Source of the DNA: Desulfobacterales bacterium
GTDB lineage: Bacteria; Desulfobacterota; Desulfobacteria; Desulfobacterales; Desulfobacteraceae
Length of the DNA stretch: 12,786 bases
Assembly: GCA_022361135.1 (NCBI GenBank)
Contig: JAKSBM010000918.1
Location: 1 to 12,786 of the forward strand
Direction of reading: 5' to 3'
The position numbers were made by a program, and so were the translations under genes. Of the stretch, positions 1 to 6,551 are shown in pieces. The stretch's first letter is position 1, and every line of letters begins with the position of its first letter. Below the pieces are notes generated by a model. That model worked only from the letters and a program-made list of their open reading frames with translations. It was not told the origin of the DNA and ran no database searches.

Positions 1-127
1 CGGGCGGACGCATCGGCTGCGGCGTGATCATGCTCGAGGGTGGCGACACCCAGCCGGTGCTCGCGAACGGAAGCGGCGGCCACTGACGTCGTGAAGGGAG
101 GCGCAGCGCCGGGTGTGAGCCCGGCGC
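1..127. other. GC-rich left-edge segment, probably not contiguous with parC
   Basis: By direct count 87 of the first 120 bases are G or C, far above the rest of the window. None of the three forward frames reads as ParC here. The parC frame has a stop at 25-27, frame 2 has a stop at 92-94, and frame 3 runs from the edge to a TGA at 84-86. That last frame would give about 27 residues ending in GSGGH, which I cannot identify but which could be the tail of another gene. The segment ends in a perfect hairpin (106-127), and ParC homology starts immediately after it. I infer an assembly or amplification chimera, or a real rearrangement that truncated parC. The sequence alone does not decide between them. 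Confidence 0.5.
106..127. repeat. Perfect 8-bp inverted repeat at the parC breakpoint
   Basis: GCGCCGGG at 106-113 and its exact complement CCCGGCGC at 120-127 are separated by six bases (TGTGAG). The hairpin is very stable but has no T-run after it, so it is not a canonical intrinsic terminator on the plus strand. It lies 19 bases after a frame-3 stop codon and its right arm ends where ParC similarity begins. It may therefore mark the join between two unrelated sequences. Confidence 0.6.
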
Positions 128-717
128 GAACCCTGCCCTCGGCCCGGAGCAATGGGGAGCCCTTGACCGGACATCTTTCCATGCCCCCCCAGGCCACGAT
201 TACCCACATGCTCTCCCATGAAGAAGAGACACGCTTTCTTATGGCCACCGACGGGGGATATGGATTCATGATTAAATTTTCCGATTTTTTCACCAATTAC
301 AAAAACGGCAAGGCCGTGGTGACGGTGAAAGAAAATAGAAAACTCATGGCACCCCAACTCATCAACGACGTTGAAACCGACACCATTGTGGCCGTCACCA
401 ACAAGGGTCGCCTTTTAATTTTTCCCTTAAGCCAGCTGCCCCAGTTGAAAAAAGGCCAGGGCAACAAAATCATCACCATCCCCAAAAAAGAGCAGGAAGG
501 GAAGGATCCCGAACGGCTTAAACTCCTCAGAATATTGCCTTTAGGTGCGAATCTTGTTATACATGCAGGCAAGCATTTTCTCAGGCTGGGACCTGGAAAT
601 CAAAAGGATTACACTGGAATGCGCGGTTACAGGGGTAAAAAACTACCCCGGGGATACCGCAGGGTCGATCGCCTGGAAGTGATTCCCGTTGAGGATATGA
701 CCGATAAAAATCAATGA
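124..717 (+). CDS. parC: DNA topoisomerase IV subunit A, C-terminal fragment
   Basis: ParC with ParE forms topoisomerase IV, the type IIA enzyme that unlinks daughter chromosomes. Only the C-terminal beta-pinwheel, which positions DNA, is present: about 197 residues of a protein usually near 750. Recognisable ParC signatures in order are LPSARSNGEPLTG (the degenerate GyrA-box region), FLMATDGGYGF, NGKAVVTV, LPQLKKGQGNKI and the closing RGYRGKKLPRGYRRVDRLEV, which follow the order in E. coli ParC. The frame stays open back to a GTG at 40, but residues before about 124 have no ParC character and an in-frame stop lies at 25-27. The gyrase, tower and catalytic tyrosine domains are missing. The stop codon overlaps the next start in ATGA (714-717), so the two genes are probably translationally coupled. 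ParC is preferred over GyrA because a canonical GyrA box (QRRGGKG) is absent and the terminal blade is ParC-like. Confidence 0.9.
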   Translation, partial: ARTLPSARSNGEPLTGHLSMPPQATITHMLSHEEETRFLMATDGGYGFMIKFSDFFTNYKNGKAVVTVKENRKLMAPQLINDVETDTIVAVTNKGRLLIFPLSQLPQLKKGQGNKIITIPKKEQEGKDPERLKLLRILPLGANLVIHAGKHFLRLGPGNQKDYTGMRGYRGKKLPRGYRRVDRLEVIPVEDMTDKNQ

Positions 718-2102
718 TGCCCATTGTCCGTAAACATTTTATTCTCATTGCCCTGATTTCACTTTCCATCCCCTTGATTTATGGAACCGTACAAATTCAG
801 CACAAGGGGATGGTCGGGGGATCGGGTACCTATGACCGGGTGATCCAGACCGGAACCCTACGGGTCATCACCACGGACTCCGTCAACACCTACCATCTTT
901 ACAAGGGAAGGCCCACGGGCTTTGAATACGACCTGGCCCTGGAATTTGCCAAATTCCTCAATGTGGAGCTGGACGTGGTTATCCCGGGATGGAACAACCT
1001 TTTCTCGTACCTGGATCAGGGAAAGGGCGATATGATCGCCGCCGGCATGGCCATCACCAAAAACCGGCTTGAGCAGGTGGCATTTTCCATCCCCTACATG
1101 AGCATCCAGCAACGGGTCATCCACCACAATCTCAACTTCGGCCCCAGGAACATTGATGACCTCACGTTCCGGACATTCCACGTCAGACGGGGGACTTCCT
1201 ACGAAGATCGCCTGGCCGAATTAAAATCCTCCGGCATTGATTTCAACTATATTCTCCACGACAATATCCCCACGGAGAATCTGATTAAAATGATCAGTGA
1301 CCGGGAAATTAAATTCACCATTGCCGATTCCAATATCGCCATGCTCAGCCAGCGATATTACCCGGATATCCGAATCGGTATCCCCATCCAGAAAAAGGAA
1401 TCACTGGCATGGGCGGTGCGACAAAAAGATATTAAAATGCTGGAGGCGGTGAATCGTTTTTTTCTCCATGCCAATGCCAATGGAATTTTAAAGCGAATTT
1501 CCGACAAGTATTATGAAAATATCCGGGACATTGATGTCTACGATTTAAAGACATTTCACAAGCGGGTGAGAACCCGCCTGCCCCTCTACCTGGACATTAT
1601 CAAAGAGGAGGCAGCCGTATACGGATTTGACTGGCGGCTTGTGGCGGCGGTGATTTACCAGGAATCCCATTTTAACCCCAACGCCACCAGTTTCACCAAT
1701 GTAAGGGGGCTGATGCAGGTGACTTCGGTTACGGCCAAGGAAATGGGCATTAAGAATCGAAGAAACCCCAAACAAAGCGTACAGGCCGGAATAAAATACC
1801 TGGATCGCATGTACCAGCGGTTCGACCACATTGAAGATGAATACCAGCGCATGCTCTTTGCACTGGCCAGCTACAATGTGGGATACGGCCATGTCCAGGA
1901 CGCCATTGGCATTGCCCGGAAAAAGGAATGGGAAACCGACGATTGGCAGGGATTAAAAAGAGCCCTGCCCCTGCTGTCCCGTCCCAATTACTACAAAAAG
2001 ACAAAATATGGATATGCCAGGGGCTGGGAACCGGTCCAGTACGTTGAGCGTATCCTGACATTTTTCGATATCCTCAAACAGAAGCAGGATTTGGGAGACT
2101 AA
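714..2102 (+). CDS. mltF: Membrane-bound lytic murein transglycosylase F (MltF-like)
   Basis: The 462-residue product cleaves the MurNAc-GlcNAc bond of peptidoglycan with 1,6-anhydro product formation, acting in the periplasm. Residues about 7-23 are a hydrophobic signal or anchor segment. Residues about 40-270 are a family-3 solute-binding-like domain (TGTLRVITTDS, GFEYDLALEFAKFL, GDMIAAGMAITKNR), the regulatory module of MltF. Residues about 290-400 are the SLT lysozyme-like domain: catalytic Glu317 in YQESHFNP, then RGLMQVTS (331-338) and ALASYNVGYGHVQDA (384-397). E. coli MltF is about 518 residues, so this one is compact. The start may be ATG 714 or the adjacent ATG 717; 714 overlaps the parC stop. 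A weak GAGGAT lies at 691-696, far upstream, which favours coupling to parC. No lipobox is visible, unlike several Mlt lipoproteins, so anchoring is by the N-terminal helix or the protein is released. Confidence 0.9.
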   Translation: MMPIVRKHFILIALISLSIPLIYGTVQIQHKGMVGGSGTYDRVIQTGTLRVITTDSVNTYHLYKGRPTGFEYDLALEFAKFLNVELDVVIPGWNNLFSYLDQGKGDMIAAGMAITKNRLEQVAFSIPYMSIQQRVIHHNLNFGPRNIDDLTFRTFHVRRGTSYEDRLAELKSSGIDFNYILHDNIPTENLIKMISDREIKFTIADSNIAMLSQRYYPDIRIGIPIQKKESLAWAVRQKDIKMLEAVNRFFLHANANGILKRISDKYYENIRDIDVYDLKTFHKRVRTRLPLYLDIIKEEAAVYGFDWRLVAAVIYQESHFNPNATSFTNVRGLMQVTSVTAKEMGIKNRRNPKQSVQAGIKYLDRMYQRFDHIEDEYQRMLFALASYNVGYGHVQDAIGIARKKEWETDDWQGLKRALPLLSRPNYYKKTKYGYARGWEPVQYVERILTFFDILKQKQDLGD

Positions 2103-2223
2103 ACCTGAAATTTGGGGAATCATAACAGAACGAGTTTAACTTGCCCTTTTTAATTTTATGAAGTAATCATCAGTATCCATTTAAAGGGGAGTTGAACCTC
2201 CAATTTAAAGATAAGAGTAAACC

Positions 2224-3690
2224 ATGACAAAAAAAATTCTCATCAACGCACAGGACCCGGACGTGAGCCGGATCGCCGCTGTTGAGGACAACAAACTCGA
2301 TCAATTCCACATTGAAACCCGGGCCAAAGCAGTGACCCAGGGAAACATTTACAAAGGTGTGGTCACACGGGTGGAGCAAAGTCTTCAGGCGGTTTTTGTG
2401 GATTACGGCGCAGAAAAAAACGGTTTCCTGCAAAAGAACGAAATCCATCGCGACTATTTCCAGGAAGTGGACGGCAAGGACAAGGCCCTGTTCAACCTTA
2501 TTAAAAAGGGGCAGGAACTCATCGTCCAGGTGGTCAAGGATCCCATCAGCCAGAAAGGGGCCATGCTCACCACCTTCATTTCCCTCCCCGGCCGACTGGG
2601 GGTTCTCATGCCCGGTTCCAGTACCCGGGGCGTTTCCAGAAAGATCAACGAAGAAGACGAAAGAAAGAGACTTCTGGGAATCATCAAGGGCCTCAAGGTA
2701 CCCGAAGGGTTTGGCATGATCGTCCGCACCGCCGGGAAAACCGCCAATAAAACCCAGCTGTCCGCCGACCTGCGCTATCTCATGCGGGTTTGGAAAAACA
2801 TCGACAAAATGGCCATCAAAAATCCGGCGCCCTCCCTGCTCTATAAGGAACAAAGCCTGGCGGTCCGTTCCCTGCGCGATTATTTCACCACGGACATCAA
2901 AGAGATCCTCATTGACAATCCCGATACATTTGCCGAGGTCAAGGAATTCATGTCCATGATCGCCCCCAAACAGAATCGGATTGTGAAATTGTTCAAGGGC
3001 GAAAAACCCATCTTTTCCAAATATCAGCTTGAGGATCAGATCACCTCCATCTTCAAACGGGAAGTCCCCTTGAAGTCGGGTGGATTTCTGGTCATCGAAC
3101 AGACCGAGGCCCTGGTTTCCATTGATGTCAACTCGGGAAAATCCACCAAGCGGAAGAACATCGAAGAAACCGCCTACCACACCAACCTGGAAGCCGCAGA
3201 AGAAGTGGCCCGGCAGCTTCGTCTCAGGGACATGGGCGGATTGATCGTGGTGGACTTCATCGACATGAAGGAACGGCGCCACAAGGCAGACATTACCAAA
3301 ACCCTGAAAAAACATCTCAAGGCAGACAAGGCCAAAACCAAGGTCGGCGGCATCACCGCATTTGGGCTTCTGGAAATGTCCCGCCAACGCATCCGCCATT
3401 CCATCACCTTTGGCAGCTATGAAACCTGCCGCCATTGCAACGGGCGCGGACAGACCCCTTCCGTGGAAACCCAGGGACTGGCATTCATGCGCCAACTCAA
3501 CCTGAAAACCCTGAAGGGGGAAATCAGAACCATCACCGGATGGCTTCCCAGGGAAGTGGCCTATTATGTCCTCAACAAAAAACGGGAAGAGCTGCTGGAC
3601 ATTGAGACCCGTCGCAACGTAAACGTTTCCATCGAAATTGACCCGGAGATGGTATTCGGGGAGAGCCGTTTCGACACCCAAAACCAATAA
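2224..3690 (+). CDS. rng: Ribonuclease G (RNase E/G family)
   Basis: This endoribonuclease cleaves single-stranded AU-rich RNA, matures the 16S rRNA 5' end and takes part in mRNA decay in the cytoplasm. Its 488 residues match E. coli RNase G (489) and lack the long RNase E degradosome scaffold. An S1-like RNA-binding region lies at about 38-120 (IYKGVVTRVEQSLQAVFVDYG). The 5'-monophosphate sensor is suggested by GMIVRTAG with Arg168-Thr169. The DNase I-like catalytic domain carries Asp301 (SIDVNSGK) and Asp344 (VVDFIDM), equivalent to the Mg-binding Asp303/Asp346 of E. coli RNase E. The Zn-link cysteines are Cys402 and Cys405 (CRHCNGRG). The start is ATG 2224 with a weak AAGAG ahead. The 121-bp gap upstream is AT-rich with an 8-bp direct repeat (ATTTAAAG at 2179 and 2203) and no convincing promoter. 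RNase E/G messages are often autoregulated through their 5' leaders, but that cannot be shown here. Confidence 0.95.
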   Translation: MTKKILINAQDPDVSRIAAVEDNKLDQFHIETRAKAVTQGNIYKGVVTRVEQSLQAVFVDYGAEKNGFLQKNEIHRDYFQEVDGKDKALFNLIKKGQELIVQVVKDPISQKGAMLTTFISLPGRLGVLMPGSSTRGVSRKINEEDERKRLLGIIKGLKVPEGFGMIVRTAGKTANKTQLSADLRYLMRVWKNIDKMAIKNPAPSLLYKEQSLAVRSLRDYFTTDIKEILIDNPDTFAEVKEFMSMIAPKQNRIVKLFKGEKPIFSKYQLEDQITSIFKREVPLKSGGFLVIEQTEALVSIDVNSGKSTKRKNIEETAYHTNLEAAEEVARQLRLRDMGGLIVVDFIDMKERRHKADITKTLKKHLKADKAKTKVGGITAFGLLEMSRQRIRHSITFGSYETCRHCNGRGQTPSVETQGLAFMRQLNLKTLKGEIRTITGWLPREVAYYVLNKKREELLDIETRRNVNVSIEIDPEMVFGESRFDTQNQ

Positions 3691-3706
3691 GACGGATGGC
3701 GATTTC

Positions 3707-3735
3707 TTGACATACACGGCGCTATTGTGTATCTG
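3707..3735 (+). promoter_or_regulatory. Sigma-70-type promoter with internal dyad, upstream of the LysM-like/sec operon
   Basis: A perfect -35 hexamer TTGACA (3707-3712) is followed after 17 bases by TATCTG (3730-3735), a weak -10 matching three of six consensus positions. A perfect inverted repeat ATACAC (3712-3717), nine bases, GTGTAT (3727-3732), fills the spacer and overlaps both hexamers, the usual place for a repressor operator. The site lies between the rng stop and the 3768 start, so it would drive the operon independently of rng. The promoter is inferred from sequence alone; the dyad is directly visible. Confidence 0.5.
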
Positions 3736-3767
3736 AAACAATTCCAAAAAAGGACGGCGAGGTAAAA

Positions 3768-4574
3768 ATGGCTCAACACAGAAAAACAGACATGAAAAAA
3801 ATACTCACTATTGCAGGTGCGGTGATTTTAGGTCTTATTCTGATTTTCCATTTCTGGACAAAAAGCCCGGAAACCCCACAGCCGACCCCGGAAATGGAAT
3901 CAAATGAACCCGCCCACCCAATTCCCGAAGCGGAAATGAAGGATGGAGAGGGGGAAGGCCAGCCCCAGGTCACCATTGATTATAAGGACCTGAACAAGGA
4001 CACCCCTTCGGACCAACTCATGGTGGAACGCAAGGACAAGCTGGGCCTGAACAAAAGCCTGGACATGGTGGTTAAATCCAACGAGTCCTTTACCCTTGGG
4101 GATAAAACCATCTCCATGGGCAAAATCCTGGAAAAGGCCAAGACCCACAAGGGGGGCGTTTACCAGGAAAACCTGAATGATTCCGGGAAGAGTTCGCCCA
4201 AGGCCATAAAGGAATTTGGCATTTACGTGGTCCAGCCCGGTGACAATATCTGGAATATTCACTTTAATATTTTAAAGGAATATTACAGCGACAGGGGCAT
4301 TGATGTGGCCCCCAAAGCAGATGAACCCATTAAAAATGGCGGCATGAGTTCCGGCGTCGGGAAACTGCTTAAATTCTCCGAGGGCATGGTGATTATTTAC
4401 GACCTCAATGACGACGAGGTGGCAGAGGGCATCAACCTGCTCCAGCCCCTGAGCAAAGTGGTCATTTATAATATGCAAGAGGTGTTTAACCTGCTGTCGG
4501 AGATTGATTACGACACCATAAACAGAATCCAGTTTGACGGAACGAACATCTGGATTCCAACGGAAAAAAACTAA
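3768..4574 (+). CDS. Membrane-anchored LysM-like protein of unknown function
   Basis: I do not recognise a named family for this 268-residue protein. A short basic N-terminus is followed by a hydrophobic helix at about residues 12-28 (IAGAVILGLILIFHFW), so it is probably an inner-membrane protein with its bulk in the periplasm. Residues about 31-70 are a Pro/Glu-rich linker. Residues about 151-170 (YVVQPGDNIWNIHFNIL) match the opening of a LysM peptidoglycan-binding domain (Y-x-V-x-x-G-D-x-x-W-x-I), and the end (residues 256-264) has the FDGTNIWIP pattern common at LysM ends, but about 90 residues lie between, so this is an expanded or divergent version. The start at ATG 3768 is chosen for GAGG at 3759-3762; the alternative ATG 3792 would still keep the membrane helix but has no good ribosome site. 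It is the first gene after the promoter at 3707 and is 31 bp before yajC. The context suggests an envelope role tied to export or the cell wall, which is inference only. Confidence 0.75.
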   Translation: MAQHRKTDMKKILTIAGAVILGLILIFHFWTKSPETPQPTPEMESNEPAHPIPEAEMKDGEGEGQPQVTIDYKDLNKDTPSDQLMVERKDKLGLNKSLDMVVKSNESFTLGDKTISMGKILEKAKTHKGGVYQENLNDSGKSSPKAIKEFGIYVVQPGDNIWNIHFNILKEYYSDRGIDVAPKADEPIKNGGMSSGVGKLLKFSEGMVIIYDLNDDEVAEGINLLQPLSKVVIYNMQEVFNLLSEIDYDTINRIQFDGTNIWIPTEKN

Positions 4575-4592
4575 ATTTTTTTTATTTACATA

Positions 4593-4599
4593 AAGGAGG
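4593..4599 (+). promoter_or_regulatory. Strong ribosome binding site fixing the TTG start of yajC
   Basis: AAGGAGG lies six bases before TTG 4606. No ATG is suitably spaced from it. The next in-frame ATG (4627) is 27 bases from the site and would cut off the N-terminal residues, so the TTG start is preferred. Confidence 0.8.
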
Positions 4600-4605
4600 A
4601 TTATC

Positions 4606-4941
4606 TTGATTAGTACAGCATTTGCAATGGGACCCGGAGCACAAGGCGGAGCACAAGGCGGACTGGCAGGCTTTTTGCCCATTATCATTCTGTTTGCCAT
4701 TTTTTATTTCCTGTTGATTCGCCCCCAGCAGAAGAAAGCCAAAGAACACCGCGAAATGATCAACAACCTGAAAAAAGGAAATCGGATCATTACCAGCGGC
4801 GGCATCTACGGTGTCATTGCCTCCATTGACGAAACCACCATCGGCCTTGAAGTAGCCAAGGACGTAAAAATCAAAATCGGACGTGGAAATGTAGCAGGCC
4901 TGATCTCTGACAACGAACCCGCTAAGAAATCTGAAAAATAA
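4606..4941 (+). CDS. yajC: Preprotein translocase subunit YajC
   Basis: YajC is a small inner-membrane protein that associates with SecD and SecF and, through them, SecYEG. It is usually dispensable, and its exact role is not settled. The 111-residue product has a short periplasmic Gly/Gln-rich N-terminus, one membrane helix at about 20-40 (LAGFLPIIILFAIFYFLLI) ending in the family signature RPQQKKAKEHREM, and a cytoplasmic small beta domain (LKKGNRIITSGGIYGVIASI, then VKIKIGRGNVAGLI). Length is typical. Translation starts at TTG with a strong Shine-Dalgarno. It sits 31 bp after the LysM-like gene and 25 bp before secD, the classical yajC-secD-secF order. An in-frame 12-bp tandem duplication is present near its 5' end. 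Confidence 0.97.
   Translation: MISTAFAMGPGAQGGAQGGLAGFLPIIILFAIFYFLLIRPQQKKAKEHREMINNLKKGNRIITSGGIYGVIASIDETTIGLEVAKDVKIKIGRGNVAGLISDNEPAKKSEK
4636..4659 (+). repeat. In-frame 12-bp tandem duplication in yajC
   Basis: GGAGCACAAGGC occurs twice without interruption (4636-4647 and 4648-4659), followed by three more bases of the unit. It encodes GAQG-GAQG at residues 11-18, ahead of the membrane helix. Perfect conservation, including third codon positions, suggests a recent slippage duplication. Confidence 0.85.
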
Positions 4942-4952
4942 TTCACCCAGTT

Positions 4953-4957
4953 AGGAG
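4953..4957 (+). promoter_or_regulatory. Ribosome binding site fixing the TTG start of secD
   Basis: AGGAG lies nine bases before TTG 4967. The first in-frame ATG is near 5099 and would delete the first membrane helix, so the TTG start is needed to give a complete SecD. Confidence 0.75.
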
Positions 4958-4966
4958 TATCCTATT

Positions 4967-6538
4967 TTGAAACTATTTACCTTTAAACGTGTTGTGATAA
5001 CCGGAGTTGTCCTGGCTGCTATTGTCTGGCTTTTGCCCACCTTCACAGATACCTGGCCCCACAAAAAAATCAACCTGGGCCTGGATCTGCAGGGCGGCAT
5101 GCACCTGGTTTTGGAAGTTCAAAATCAGAAGGCAGTGGATACTGAACTGGATCGGACCATTCAGGAATTGAAAAAGGAGCTTCGCAATCAAGGGATCAAA
5201 CATCTGGGTATTACCCGTCAAAAGGACCAGAGCATCCTTGCGAATATCCAGGGAGCTGGCAATCAGGATGGTTTCAAAAGCCTAATTGATGAGGATTTTT
5301 CCAACCTTGCCGTATCGTCCCCAACCATTGAGGGCGATGCGGTAAGATTCACATTGAACCTTCCCGATGATGAAGTTGAAAACATCAAAAAACTGGCCAC
5401 GGAACAGGCCCTGGAAACCATCCGGAACCGGATTGACGAATTTGGGGTAAGCGAGCCCGATATCCGTATCCAGGGCGGCAATCGCATCCTGCTCCAGCTG
5501 CCTGGAATCAGTGATCCGGACCGTGCCAAGGATCTCATCGGAAAGACCGCCCAGCTGACATTCCAGCTGGTAAACGACGAAGCAGATGTCCAGGCTGCCG
5601 TGAACGGCACCGCCCCGGTGGGGTGTGAAATCCTGTATGAAAACCGGGTGGATCCGGCCACGGGCAATGTCACCCGTATCCCCTTTGTCATCAAAAAACA
5701 GGTGTTGCTGGACGGCAGCCTCCTGGTCAACGCCCATGTGGAATTCGACCAGTTCCAACAGCCCCAGGTCGGCATTGAATTCAACCGCAAAGGGGCCCGT
5801 ATTTTTGACCGGATCACCGGTCAGAACATCAAAAAGCGACTGGCCATTGTCCTGGATAAAACCATCTACTCAGCCCCGGTGATCCAGGATCGGATTGCCG
5901 GAGGTAAAGCCCGCATCACCGGCAGATTTACCACAGAGGAAGCCAAGGACCTTGCCATTGCCCTGCGTGCCGGCTCATTGCCCGCACCGGTAAAAATCAT
6001 TGAAGAAAGAACCGTAGGCCCGACCCTGGGTGCTGACTCCATCCGCATGGGTCTGATGTCCATGATGGTCGGCGGTGCACTGGTTCTAGTCTTTATGCTT
6101 ATCTATTACAAAGGCGCCGGCCTCATTGCTGACTTGGCCCTGGTGGTTAATATCATTCTCATCGGCGGCGGACTTGCAGCATTCCAGGCCACACTGACAC
6201 TGCCCGGCATTGCCGGCATCATCCTTACCATTGGCATGGCGGTTGACGCCAACGTCATCATCTTTGAAAGAATACGTGAAGAACTCCGGGGTGGGAGAAC
6301 ACCCCTGGCAGCTGTCCACGCCGGATTTGAACGGGCCAGCCTGACCATTCTTGACGCCAATGTCACCACCTTGATTGCAGCCATTGTTCTGTTCCAGTTT
6401 GGAACCGGCCCCATCAAGGGCTTTGCCGTGACACTGGGCCTGGGTATCGTATCCAGTCTCTTTACCGCGTTGATTCTTTCCAAGAGCATCTTTGATCTGT
6501 TACTCCAGAACAAAAAGACGTCAACCCTCAGCATATAA
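4967..6538 (+). CDS. secD: Protein translocase subunit SecD
   Basis: SecD works with SecF as a proton-driven membrane motor that pulls exported proteins from the SecYEG channel into the periplasm. The 523-residue product has TM1 at about 8-24, the D1 motif LGLDLQGG (37-44), a large periplasmic P1 region (about 45-345) including RIDEFGVSEPDIRIQGGNRI, and the segment IALRAGSLPAPVKIIEERTVGPTLG (331-355) that leads into the RND-like membrane block. That block (about 360-512) carries GMAVDANVIIFERI (423-436), whose Asp427 corresponds to the proton-relay Asp519 of E. coli SecD. It is shorter than E. coli SecD (615), mainly in the periplasmic part, as in many non-enteric bacteria. Start is TTG 4967, giving a second consecutive TTG-initiated gene. 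secF follows after 13 bp. Confidence 0.97.
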   Translation: MKLFTFKRVVITGVVLAAIVWLLPTFTDTWPHKKINLGLDLQGGMHLVLEVQNQKAVDTELDRTIQELKKELRNQGIKHLGITRQKDQSILANIQGAGNQDGFKSLIDEDFSNLAVSSPTIEGDAVRFTLNLPDDEVENIKKLATEQALETIRNRIDEFGVSEPDIRIQGGNRILLQLPGISDPDRAKDLIGKTAQLTFQLVNDEADVQAAVNGTAPVGCEILYENRVDPATGNVTRIPFVIKKQVLLDGSLLVNAHVEFDQFQQPQVGIEFNRKGARIFDRITGQNIKKRLAIVLDKTIYSAPVIQDRIAGGKARITGRFTTEEAKDLAIALRAGSLPAPVKIIEERTVGPTLGADSIRMGLMSMMVGGALVLVFMLIYYKGAGLIADLALVVNIILIGGGLAAFQATLTLPGIAGIILTIGMAVDANVIIFERIREELRGGRTPLAAVHAGFERASLTILDANVTTLIAAIVLFQFGTGPIKGFAVTLGLGIVSSLFTALILSKSIFDLLLQNKKTSTLSI

Positions 6539-6551
6539 GGAAATTTTCATA

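Noticed and set aside
40..717. A complete 225-residue gene starting at GTG 40
   Set aside because: Only the part after about 124 resembles a known protein, and it is the C-terminal blade of ParC. The first 28 residues come from the GC-rich segment and look arbitrary.
2103..2223. Promoter for rng in the gap after mltF
   Set aside because: The best pair found (TTGCCC at 2141 with TAATCA after 17 bases) matches consensus too poorly to call; the gap is AT-rich and has only a short direct repeat (ATTTAAAG).
2170..3747. A 525-codon open frame on the minus strand opposite rng
   Set aside because: Its product is rich in Gly, His, Phe and Asp with no motif, the mirror of codon bias in rng, whose catalytic and zinc residues are all in place on the plus strand.
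4561..4590. A-run and T-run before yajC as an intrinsic terminator
   Set aside because: The potential stem is only A-T pairs with no GC core, so it is unlikely to stop transcription within the operon.
6492..6551. An upstream extension of secF inside secD
   Set aside because: The 20 added residues do not look like SecF, and ATG 6552 has a properly spaced AAGGAAA.
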